64,000 bases of DNA. Origin: Symbiodinium natans (taxonomy: Eukaryota; Sar; Dinophyceae; Suessiales; Symbiodiniaceae). Made by a program: the position numbers and the translations under genes. Below, one piece after another: positions 9,996 through 17,880 of the stretch. Positions within the stretch are counted from its first letter, which is position 1. Every line of letters starts with the position of its first letter. The notes under the pieces are model-generated. The model was not told where the DNA came from. It was given only the letters and a program-made list of their open reading frames with translations, and did no database searches. The stretch is from NCBI GenBank assembly GCA_905221605.1, contig CAJNDS010000059.1, positions 1-64,000 on the forward strand, given 5' to 3'.

Positions 9996-10947
9996 GACCT
10001 GACCTGAAAATACCAGGCGGGAAATAGTCGCCAAAATGCTCCACACTGTAAGCCTGCGCGGCGCCCACTCCCCGTAAGTGAAAAGCCGCTTGAACCTGCG
10101 AGGCGGACACAATGTCGAGGTACGTTTTGAAGGACTGTTCCGACGCCCAACGCCCCCTTTGTCGGATGTCCGCCACGCCGCAGTCCCGTGTAAACTCCTC
10201 AGTCGCAAAGCCGGCTCGAGGAGAGTGTGGAGTGAAGAGCTTCTCCAGCCCCAGATACGCCTCCGCTCGGGCCAAAAGTCCACGATATTGAGCGTACGAA
10301 ACATTGAACAAATAGCTTTCAGGCTCCGCTTCGTACAACAGTTGCTGAAGCACACGAGCCACCACTGGATCACGGCCCCAATGAAGAGATGCAACTTGCT
10401 CACGCCGGACTTTTGTACCGCAGCCCACTCCCAAACGAAATACAAACTTTGGACAAGCAGCGGTTGGCCTGAGAACATCCTGCTCGCGCAGTCCGAGCAG
10501 CTCACTCGGACGAAGCCCCGTCAAGCACTGGACCACAAGCCCAATTGCCAAACAAGGGAAGCCTGCCGCCACAAAGAGCACTCCAAACAACTTGGCTGGC
10601 CCCGAAAGCAAAGGTAAAGTATGCCTGATTGATGTCACCCTGCACAAACCCTTTGCAACACGCTTGGAATAAGGCAGTAGGCCCTTCAGGGGCAAAAGAT
10701 GAAACTCCAGCGCTGCGATCAATTGTTCAAGCTTGGAGTGTGATAAGTGACAGGAAGCCTTGTATTGCAAAATCAAAAGGTCCAGCTCTGCGGCTGAGCC
10801 AGGATTTGCGCCCGACTCTATCAAGAAAATGACAAACAACCGGAGGCACTGCTGATAGCACCTGAATGTGGAGGCTTTGACTGAAGCTATATGATGTGGG
10901 TCCAGCACACGCGGTAAACATGCGAAGGCCGATTGCCCTCCACTCAT
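9970..10947 (-). CDS. ORF3: tyrosine recombinase (325 aa)
   Basis: Starts at an ATG whose last two bases are part of the ORF2 TGA stop (ATGA at 10947-10944). The catalytic set of tyrosine recombinases is visible: Arg146 in TGLRPSEL, a Lys near 179 in the beta-hairpin position, His241-x-x-Arg244 in HSPRAGF, Trp267 in RGRW replacing the second His, and nucleophile Tyr276 in KTYLDI. A helical N-terminal core-binding domain (about residues 15-105) precedes it. In DIRS-class elements this enzyme joins the circular DNA copy to the chromosome. All catalytic residues are present, so it could be active. Confidence 0.92.
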   Translation of the reverse strand: MSGGQSAFACLPRVLDPHHIASVKASTFRCYQQCLRLFVIFLIESGANPGSAAELDLLILQYKASCHLSHSKLEQLIAALEFHLLPLKGLLPYSKRVAKGLCRVTSIRHTLPLLSGPAKLFGVLFVAAGFPCLAIGLVVQCLTGLRPSELLGLREQDVLRPTAACPKFVFRLGVGCGTKVRREQVASLHWGRDPVVARVLQQLLYEAEPESYLFNVSYAQYRGLLARAEAYLGLEKLFTPHSPRAGFATEEFTRDCGVADIRQRGRWASEQSFKTYLDIVSASQVQAAFHLRGVGAAQAYSVEHFGDYFPPGIFRSGHGSRPAGL

Positions 10948-13900
10948 GCTTGAATCCTTGAGGCATGATCCGCGGGCATGCGAGACGTCTCCACCCAAGG
11001 TAGAAGCAAACGGATCCTGGCGGCCAAACAGACTGCAGCCTTCTTCCTACAATACACGTTGAGGCCCCAAGATGATGACCTACCGCGAGTAAGCACGGCT
11101 TTACACACCATATTGTCCTGCAAGGAATACCAAACCATGCCATGACGAGCGGGATTTGAAGCGACCCAGCGGAGTGCTTTCCACACAGCCCGTGTTTCTC
11201 CTATGCTAATATGATCAGCGGCCTTCCACCGACCTTGCAAAACCACTTCCCATCGGGATTCGCAAGACAAAGCAGCTGGAAGCAATGAAAACGGGATTGT
11301 TGGTGTCAAAGCTCTCTCTGGAAAAGGCATGCCGTCAACAACATCGTCATGCAAGTTTAGCGCCAAACCCAGCTGCTCTGAATTTGCTCTCAGTGCTTCC
11401 AGCTCAGCTTCACTGACCTTAGTCAGGCAAATGCCATAACCACCATGATCAAGTTCGTTTTGCCCCATGGCATCTGTGGCCAGTAAATCCGCCGAAAAGG
11501 GCATACCCACATTCAAAAACATGAAATCAACAGCAGTCGCCATGTGAATGAGTTCTTGGCGCACCGATGGCCACAGCCTGACCGTTGATCCATCGAACTT
11601 ATCGATGAAGTTGTACACTACAAAAGGTACTGAATATAGTTCTCGCCTCAGCTGCGCTCCGAAAGACCAGAGGCCCACTACAGCTCGAAGAACTTTGACC
11701 TCCACCATGCGCTGGGCAGCCAATGCTCGTAAGGCAAGCGGCAACAAAACCCGCTTCTTAGGAGGCAAACTGAAGGTCGCCGTGCCAGGCTCCCAAGCAT
11801 ATCCAATCACCTTTTCAACTTCATTAGGCGACACTCTTTCCGGTACCGAGAACCCAATACTTTCCATACCATCCGCAATGCAATGCATCATGCTGTTTGC
11901 AGAAGCTGTGCAGGATTTAGTGCTGAACGTCAATGTGTCATCCACGTGCAAATAAACGCCCGCCTGCGTTGAAGAGACGAGGGTGCGGCGACCATGCACA
12001 ACCTGTTCATTCAAGATGTCCACTCCAGGCAAAAGCAATGGCGAATGCGAAAAAGACCACGCTGTAGGGACTGCTTGGACGCCCTGCGGTAGCAAGAAGC
12101 CAGTAGGGCCCGAGCCTTCCCCTACCATACGTTCAGCACAAGCTACGATGCACCTGGCCAGCAACTCGCACATGGCGGGCGGATATGTTTGCAATCGTCT
12201 CGTACGGAAACAGCCTCGCTCATCAAGCCCTGTAGCATGCTCAGCATGATTGTGCCCCGAGCTAACCCCCGGACACCGGCATCGGCCAAAAACCTCGATG
12301 CCATCCAAAGTTCCTGAAAAAGTAGTACCTTTCCTTATTGGCGCGCCAAAGACACACTGATCAAATGAAACTCGCTTGGCCTTCGTACGGGACTCCAACT
12401 GGATCATCTCTGGCGTGATCCATATCGAAGGGTATGGCTCCACCCCCGGATCCTCGGGATGCTCCCACAAGTGACAACCACCTCGCGCAGAAACTTTCTC
12501 GCACGCCATCATGAAGTGAAGCCATAAGCGGTTAGCTTCTCGCAACCTCCCTTCTTCAGCGATGGTGAGGCCAGAACGACCCCAAGGGCAGCACCGAAGG
12601 CGCAGCGGCCTCGGGTAGCACAAAGAGTCACTTCTCCGTTCACGCTTGTGTCTGGCCCGGGAAACAGTAGAACATGGGGGACCTCCGATTATGATGTCAA
12701 CGAAGCCTTCCAACATCCGCATGATCTCATGGAAAGTGTCCGGCTGCGCAACATCCCAACGAGCATCACAACCCAAGTCAATCGTGATCATCATCACCTG
12801 GAGTCCCTTTTCGGCGGCGAGTCGTTCAACATGATCCTGCACATCACCCTCTCTGCGCTCCCCTCCGAAGAAATTCATGACCACAACCGTGCGATGGTTC
12901 GCCGACCGTGCGGCACGGATAGCATCCCACCACTCCTGAACTGAGTAGCCGGACTCGAAGCGTTGTCCCGCCCCGACCTGGAAACGTGACCACCACTCAT
13001 CATCCGTGCAACCAAATAGAATGCGCTCTTCATTTGGGGTTTCAAGGGGATCAATGGCCTCTGGATCCAACTTGGTGTCGCTTTGGCCTGTGCTGATCAA
13101 GGAATTTGCTCGCATTGCTCGCCCTATGGCCTGCAAATTGATCATCATCAAAATATGGACAGAATGGCTACATCCCATGGGCAGGCGCCTGTAACAGGGC
13201 GAAACCAAATCCGTCGCGCAAATGGTCTCCTGCAAGCCTTTGGGCAACACATCCCACACGAGCGCAGCAACAATCGGAGGCGTAGCTAAGTACGGACTCA
13301 TCCATGCCGGTACTGCGACTTGCGTGAACGCATTGGACTGGTCACACGTTGCAAGCTCCAGCGTCTCTCCCGTTGCTACATGGACACGATTAAGCGCCCC
13401 CGCCCCTTGCATCCCTAGGGCGGAACGATGCCGCGGATCAGTGAGAAGGTAATTGAAAGAGCAACACATCAAAAGCTTGCGTTGAGAGATACCATCTTTT
13501 TTTGGAACCACCGAAAAACCAGCGACTGCCTTGACATCACGGAAGAGCCTCCACTCCCACATGCTGGCAGGAACATCCTGGCGGTGAAAGTAACTCACAT
13601 ATTCGTCCAAGCAACCGCCTACAAACGCATATTGCTGTTCCAGCTCGTGTTGGATAACTATGCTCTTTCCGATATGATCAATGACATTCTCTTCGTGGGA
13701 ATAAAACTGGCTTTCATCACATGGCAATGCTTGTAACATGTCGACCACGTGTTCATCCGAAGGCTCCACGATACGTGCTGCTTCCATGGGCACTTGGGCA
13801 TGCGTCTTGGAAACTGATGCATAACCCATCACGTCCACCTTGGCGGACTTGACGAGCGCCGCAACAGCTGATTGGCCGCCTGTCGGAGTGACCTCCCGGC

Positions 13901-14255
13901 GGACCCGAAGACCAGCTCTGCTCAACTCGAACAGGTGTCTCCACACAGCTCTCTGCGCCTGATTTGGTTCAGCCCGCGCCGCTGACCCAGAGAGCTTCTG
14001 CTTGTGTCTGTTCGTGCCCACATGCATGAAATTGAGAAAATGAATCAAACCGACTGTGTACTTCCAAAGCCGCAACCTCTTGGAAAACCTGTTTCTCAAA
14101 CGAGCGGAGGATGAATTTGGAAACAACGGCTGCGGCGGCACTGGGAGCGGGAAAAGCTCATCATGCGCTGTGGCTGCTCCTCCGTCTTCTGCTGTTTGAC
14201 TTGGCGGCGTCGCCCCCAATGAGCCAGCAGCTGCCCATGAGGGGCCGCCAGGGTG
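10944..14255 (-). CDS. ORF2: reverse transcriptase, inserted C5-methyltransferase-like domain, RNase H
   Basis: Residue numbers count from a TTG at 14219. RT: the fingers region has FSVVPKKDG (about 235-243), motif A has CDQSNAF with Asp293, motif B is RRLPMGCSHS (about 344-353), and motif C is LHVDD with Asp760 and Asp761. About 400 residues separate motifs B and C. They hold a methyltransferase-like domain (about 440-695). RNase H follows, with Asp916 (TDAMG), Glu1008 (GETRAVWKAL), Asp1035 (LQDN) and Asp1084 (ADHASR). The frame is the same as ORF1 and is separated from it only by TGA 14258-14256. No ATG occurs until residue 65, so readthrough, internal initiation or a recent stop mutation are the options. 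All RT and RNase H acidic residues are present. Confidence 0.92.
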   Translation of the reverse strand, partial: HPGGPSWAAAGSLGATPPSQTAEDGGAATAHDELFPLPVPPQPLFPNSSSARLRNRFSKRLRLWKYTVGLIHFLNFMHVGTNRHKQKLSGSAARAEPNQAQRAVWRHLFELSRAGLRVRREVTPTGGQSAVAALVKSAKVDVMGYASVSKTHAQVPMEAARIVEPSDEHVVDMLQALPCDESQFYSHEENVIDHIGKSIVIQHELEQQYAFVGGCLDEYVSYFHRQDVPASMWEWRLFRDVKAVAGFSVVPKKDGISQRKLLMCCSFNYLLTDPRHRSALGMQGAGALNRVHVATGETLELATCDQSNAFTQVAVPAWMSPYLATPPIVAALVWDVLPKGLQETICATDLVSPCYRRLPMGCSHSVHILMMINLQAIGRAMRANSLISTGQSDTKLDPEAIDPLETPNEERILFGCTDDEWWSRFQVGAGQRFESGYSVQEWWDAIRAARSANHRTVVVMNFFGGERREGDVQDHVERLAAEKGLQVMMITIDLGCDARWDVAQPDTFHEIMRMLEGFVDIIIGGPPCSTVSRARHKRERRSDSLCYPRPLRLRCCPWGRSGLTIAEEGRLREANRLWLHFMMACEKVSARGGCHLWEHPEDPGVEPYPSIWITPEMIQLESRTKAKRVSFDQCVFGAPIRKGTTFSGTLDGIEVFGRCRCPGVSSGHNHAEHATGLDERGCFRTRRLQTYPPAMCELLARCIVACAERMVGEGSGPTGFLLPQGVQAVPTAWSFSHSPLLLPGVDILNEQVVHGRRTLVSSTQAGVYLHVDDTLTFSTKSCTASANSMMHCIADGMESIGFSVPERVSPNEVEKVIGYAWEPGTATFSLPPKKRVLLPLALRALAAQRMVEVKVLRAVVGLWSFGAQLRRELYSVPFVVYNFIDKFDGSTVRLWPSVRQELIHMATAVDFMFLNVGMPFSADLLATDAMGQNELDHGGYGICLTKVSEAELEALRANSEQLGLALNLHDDVVDGMPFPERALTPTIPFSLLPAALSCESRWEVVLQGRWKAADHISIGETRAVWKALRWVASNPARHGMVWYSLQDNMVCKAVLTRGRSSSWGLNVYCRKKAAVCLAARIRLLLPWVETSRMPADHASRIQA
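12135..12902 (-). other. C5 cytosine-methyltransferase-like domain inside ORF2
   Basis: Motif I-like VVVMNFFGGERREGDVQ lies near residues 445-461. The motif IV-like block is VDIIIGGPPCSTVSRARH (about 507-524), with the PC catalytic cysteine at 516 but Ser where most C5 enzymes have Gln. HLWEHPEDP near 583-591 stands where ENV is expected, with His replacing Asn. Conserved DQCVFGAPIRKGTTF (about 620-634) follows, and a motif X-like tail with YPPAMCELLA (about 679-688). The fold assignment is good; cytosine specificity and activity are inference. Retrotransposon-borne cytosine methyltransferases have been described from dinoflagellates. Confidence 0.7.
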
Positions 14256-16184
14256 TCAGCCTTGAGAGGCTGCTGCGGCCGGTCTGCCGCCACCTCCTTG
14301 TTTCTTAGCTCCTCGTCCTCGCCCAGCTCCCTTGGGTGCGCCTTTGGGTGCCCCCTTGGAGGTAGACGACTCTCCGCGCTGCGCCTTGGCCCTTTCACGG
14401 CGTTTGTGCTCGCCTTGGGCAAACAACGATGCTTCCGATACCAACCAGGCCGGCGCAATGTCATGGGAAAGATTCGTAGGCTTAATGGCCAGCATAGACG
14501 TTGCTGCATCCCGATCGCCTGTTCGCTTCTCGTGCACATAGGAGGCGAGCCTCCTCAAGGCAACCTCTGCTGTGTCGCTGCGGGCAATCAGGGAGAGAGC
14601 CTGAGCCTGCGAACCCTTGGCGTCCTTCACGGCAAAGTCGACCAATGATGCTTGATTGAACAAGTCCAAATACAACGCGTCGCCTCGACGATCTAATGGG
14701 ATCATTTGGTTCAACCATTCGCGCGCGCTTCTTGCACCCGACGCTCGGAACGAAGCATAGATTTCTGGTCCAGCCCGTTTCAAGTCTGGTGGGAGGCATG
14801 CTTCCCAACCACCAAGGTCGTCATCCTCGGCAGCATTCTCCGCATCCAAAAGCCCATTGTCAAAAAGAGGCGTGGAATGGGCTAACGCCCCACTGTTTTC
14901 CAATTCTGACAGCTTTTCTTTGAGCTCCGAGGTGCGCGGGGGTGTTCCACTGCCTGCACCGAGGTAGCCGAAAGTCCGCAGCAGTGCTTCCACGCGAGAC
15001 TCCAGCTTCCCGATGTCGCCCACTTCCTTCCAGAAATTGCGAGACCAGCTGGGTATGAGCGCAGAACGCGCCGCCCATTTGACAAGCAAACCTTTGACCA
15101 GCTTCGCCTGTGACTGGGTGGCTTCGATCGTGGCCATAGACAAGGGAGCATAAAGGTTGTCCTTGGCATCACTTCTGGGCAATGGTCCTCTCACTTCGGA
15201 ATCCGGCAGAAGGGCCTTCGAACACATACTGGCCAGCTGATCACATTCAGGCTCGTCACCTGTGAGTTGCGCTACCTTCAATGACTCGCCACTAACCTGA
15301 TACAGCAGGGCGCCGCTGCACAATGAGATGTCCACCAAGCCCGACTCGTGAGCGTTTGTCACCACACCATATTCATTTCTGAAATCCTGGTATGGAGGCT
15401 TGTCCATCACCATCACGGCTTGCCCAACCGCCGGGCGCCAGCGAAGCGCAGGGGCAGGTGGCGGCGGGGCTCCGCGCAACGGTACACTAGCCAAGGAAGT
15501 GAGTGACTGCATCAATTCGGTCGAAGCTCCGCGAACGTGAACATTCTCGCTCGGCACTGCTGGGGGTGAAATCACAGTGTCATTCATCTGCTCTCCTGAA
15601 TCTGCTCCTCGTCTGAGTGGCGTGTCTGACCAATCATTAGATTGAGGCCAGTGTCTGCGCAACCCCTCACTGACGAGGGGCAAGATAATGCTTGCACATA
15701 CCAGCATGAGGCGTGTGCGGCCCGTCCATGTCCCCCACTGCACTGCGAGTAGGCATGCCAAAGCCGCAAACCACAGAGCTCCGATAGCTCTCAAACGCCA
15801 TTTGGCCCGGAGCCAAATCCTGCTAGCCCTGACAACCTCGAGAAGCTCTTCGCATGCGCCTTGCCAGGCATCGTCATCTTCGGCAAGGCAAGGAAGACGC
15901 GTGGCTGACTGAGTGCCTTGCGTTGCACCAGTCCACAACTCCCACATGAGCGTGCTGAAATCCTCCACTTCCCAGTCCATGTCGGGCTGCGTGAGGCTGG
16001 CTAAGCCCATCAACGCGACTGGAAAAACTGCACGTTCCTCATCGAGATTGCTTGGTCGCCTTCTTCCGAGCTCCTGCCTGGCCAGGCGCACTGCTTTGTC
16101 AAGTACAGCATCGGTTTGGTCCGACAAGTCCCGACTTAACAGGACCTGCCGTATGGCAGCCCTAGTGCTGCCCGCAACTCTCAT
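14256..16184 (-). CDS. ORF1: Gag-position protein with two membrane helices and basic Gly-rich tail (642 aa)
   Basis: The ATG at 16184 is the first in frame after repeat A1. The stop is TGA at 14258-14256. The N-terminal part is charged and helical. Two hydrophobic segments lie near residues 133-150 (AIGALWFAALACLLAVQWG) and 158-174 (LMLVCASIILPLV). The middle includes a Pro/Ala stretch followed by RWRPAVGQAVMVMDKPP. The C-terminus is rich in Lys, Arg and Gly with GAGRGRGAKKQGGGGRP, as expected for a nucleic-acid-binding Gag tail. No zinc knuckle is present. I recognise no family. The Gag role is inferred from position and the tail; membrane helices are unusual for Gag. Confidence 0.75.
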   Translation of the reverse strand: MRVAGSTRAAIRQVLLSRDLSDQTDAVLDKAVRLARQELGRRRPSNLDEERAVFPVALMGLASLTQPDMDWEVEDFSTLMWELWTGATQGTQSATRLPCLAEDDDAWQGACEELLEVVRASRIWLRAKWRLRAIGALWFAALACLLAVQWGTWTGRTRLMLVCASIILPLVSEGLRRHWPQSNDWSDTPLRRGADSGEQMNDTVISPPAVPSENVHVRGASTELMQSLTSLASVPLRGAPPPPAPALRWRPAVGQAVMVMDKPPYQDFRNEYGVVTNAHESGLVDISLCSGALLYQVSGESLKVAQLTGDEPECDQLASMCSKALLPDSEVRGPLPRSDAKDNLYAPLSMATIEATQSQAKLVKGLLVKWAARSALIPSWSRNFWKEVGDIGKLESRVEALLRTFGYLGAGSGTPPRTSELKEKLSELENSGALAHSTPLFDNGLLDAENAAEDDDLGGWEACLPPDLKRAGPEIYASFRASGARSAREWLNQMIPLDRRGDALYLDLFNQASLVDFAVKDAKGSQAQALSLIARSDTAEVALRRLASYVHEKRTGDRDAATSMLAIKPTNLSHDIAPAWLVSEASLFAQGEHKRRERAKAQRGESSTSKGAPKGAPKGAGRGRGAKKQGGGGRPAAAASQG

Positions 16185-16220
16185 GGCGATGAGCTGTCTA
16201 ACGACGTACCCCACCCGTTT

Positions 16221-16416
16221 GAGAGCTTGAAAAAGTCTTCACATGAAAATTTCATGTGTGACTGCATCACATAAACTCATCACATTGCAACAAAAGGCCG
16301 TCCTACAAAAGCGAGAGGGTGTTCAAACACGTGTATGTGTAAGGACTTTTTGTCCCACCCTAGACTCGCGCAAGAAACTCCGAAGCAACATAAACCATCG
16401 TGCCAGCACTTAATCA
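16221..16416 (-). repeat. Split direct repeat A1 (5' end of element)
   Basis: 196 bp match to A2. It forms the 5' outer edge of the element and likely leader or promoter. The palindrome recurs at 16240-16258. ORF1 starts 37 bases downstream. Confidence 0.9.
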
Positions 16417-17635
16417 GCATCACCTCCCCCCCAGCCAGGCGCCGTGTAGCCTTGGGCGCCAAGGTACACAGCTGCGTGGTGGGCAGCCGCGGTTGACGGC
16501 AGGCTGTCAGCCATCGGCCCCTGCAGCGCCTGCAGCATGCGTGCAGCATGCGTGCAGCAGCCCCTGGCGCCCTGTCTCGCAGGACAGGTAGCGCGTCGCA
16601 CCTAGGTAGCGCGTCGCACCTGTGCAGCGTGGCGGTCAGTACGTGCACAAGTTTGCAGAGTCGGCACGCGGCGTCGGAACTCGGCCAACAGATCGAAGTC
16701 AATGCCGGTCCCTGCGAACGAATGTCGGGGATGAGACGGCGCCGACGGGACACAATCACTCACCGAAGCCGTGCCTTCCTCGTCTGGTCCCGAGTCACGG
16801 GGCACCCCGTGGGCGCGGCGGCGCCGCATACGACCCTGCGCGCGGGGAGCGCAGGCCGCGGCGGCAGCCTCCGTACCCTCCACCGGGGGCACAATCGGCG
16901 GCTCCTGGCGGAAGCGATCGGAGTGGCGATCGAGCGCCGATGCCACCCGGAGGCCACCGTAAAACTCCAGGAGAGCCTCCTGCACAGGGGCAAGCACGTA
17001 GCCATCGGGCTCACGCAACTGACGCACTGCCCAGCCCACGTGCACCAATGCAGTGGCAGGTAGCCCCGCCTCCCCCAAGCGCTCTAGAATGTCGGGTATG
17101 TGATGGTTGTATGCAGGCGTGGCCTCAGCAGCACGACGGATGGCCGCTGCCAGCAACCGTGGCGAGACAGGATCGGACGCAACCAATAGTCGCCTGGCTT
17201 CTTCCCACCAGCCGTGGGTCCGCGGGTCTCGCCAAGCCTCGGCCGCAGGCGATAGCAGGTCCCCCGCTGCAGCGTGCAGCAGCGGCACGTATAGCCAGGA
17301 GTTGGTGCTCTCCCAGACCTCGCCTGCGGGATGCCCGCGCGATGTGAGAGTGCAGTCGGGGCAGCGGCTATGGGCACAGTGGACACAAGAGGTCGTCGGC
17401 AATCCGCCGGAGCTGCCGACTGCAGGCGCTCCAAACAAACGCAGCAGCATTCATCCTCCAGCATTTGCACTGGGGCCGCGATGTAGACAGACGTAAAAAA
17501 GGAGCGAACAAAAAAAAACATAAAAAAACGTGCCTTGCCATGCTCAGCGTTTCCCGCCCGCGGCTTGAAATCGTTCAAAGACCTGAAGAAGCTCCAAGGC
17601 TCGGTGCCTTGTGCCTTTGCTGCCCTTGTCGACGC
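16417..17635. repeat. Direct repeat X, right copy
   Basis: Second copy of 6605-7823. It starts at the base next to repeat A1. Beyond 17635 it diverges into sequence not seen on the left side. Confidence 0.9.
16602..17450 (-). CDS. 282-aa retroelement-associated ORF with Cys cluster (right copy)
   Basis: Duplicate of the 6790-7638 ORF with the same ATG and TAG, inside repeat X. Here the downstream LINE part is cut off at 16417 by the retroelement, so only the stub remains. Function unknown; see the left copy for the Cys cluster. Confidence 0.4.
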   Translation of the reverse strand: MLLRLFGAPAVGSSGGLPTTSCVHCAHSRCPDCTLTSRGHPAGEVWESTNSWLYVPLLHAAAGDLLSPAAEAWRDPRTHGWWEEARRLLVASDPVSPRLLAAAIRRAAEATPAYNHHIPDILERLGEAGLPATALVHVGWAVRQLREPDGYVLAPVQEALLEFYGGLRVASALDRHSDRFRQEPPIVPPVEGTEAAAAACAPRAQGRMRRRRAHGVPRDSGPDEEGTASVSDCVPSAPSHPRHSFAGTGIDFDLLAEFRRRVPTLQTCARTDRHAAQVRRAT

Positions 17636-17880
17636 CCTTCGCTGCCCTACCGATGTTTCATGGCACTCTGCAATTGAACGTTTCTGCCGCTGGGGCGAGT
17701 TGGGTGACTGGTTTACAATTGCAACAGAAACACGCCAATGGATGACTCGTCTGGGTGCCTTCGTCGAGTTTACTTTGCACTTTTGAGTTCGGCCGCGTAG
17801 CTGCTTGTACATAACTGTTACATAACTATGGTAGCTTTTTGTTTTTTTTCTCCACGGCTCTTTTCCCGCAAGCGAACCGC
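17636..17880. other. Unique spacer between repeat X and LINE copy C
   Basis: A plus frame running from repeat X reads WGELGDWFTIATETRQWM and ends at 17786. It looks coding-like, but I cannot place it. The rest is AT-richer spacer with a T-run near 17842-17851 that would fit the poly(A) tail of minus-strand LINE copy C. Confidence 0.3.

Larger units (their letters stand above)
7996..16416 (-). mobile_element. Tyrosine-recombinase (DIRS/PAT/Ngaro-like) retroelement, near-intact
   Basis: Read on the minus strand the order is A1, ORF1, ORF2 (RT, methyltransferase-like, RNase H), ORF3 (tyrosine recombinase), ORF4, B1, A2, B2. The two A copies are 196 bp each and the two B copies 260 bp each. This split direct-repeat order defines PAT/Ngaro-type elements, which are thought to copy themselves into a circle and integrate through the recombinase without duplicating the target. 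No target duplication is visible at the edges, as expected. The only apparent defect in the coding part is a single TGA between ORF1 and ORF2. The 1.2-kb repeat X lies on both sides. Element class is clear; activity is inference. Confidence 0.92.

Noticed and set aside
9996-10505. N-terminal extension of ORF4
   Set aside because: This part overlaps the recombinase gene in another frame. The ATG at 9995 is the first that makes sense, and the catalytic recombinase motifs occupy the other frame.
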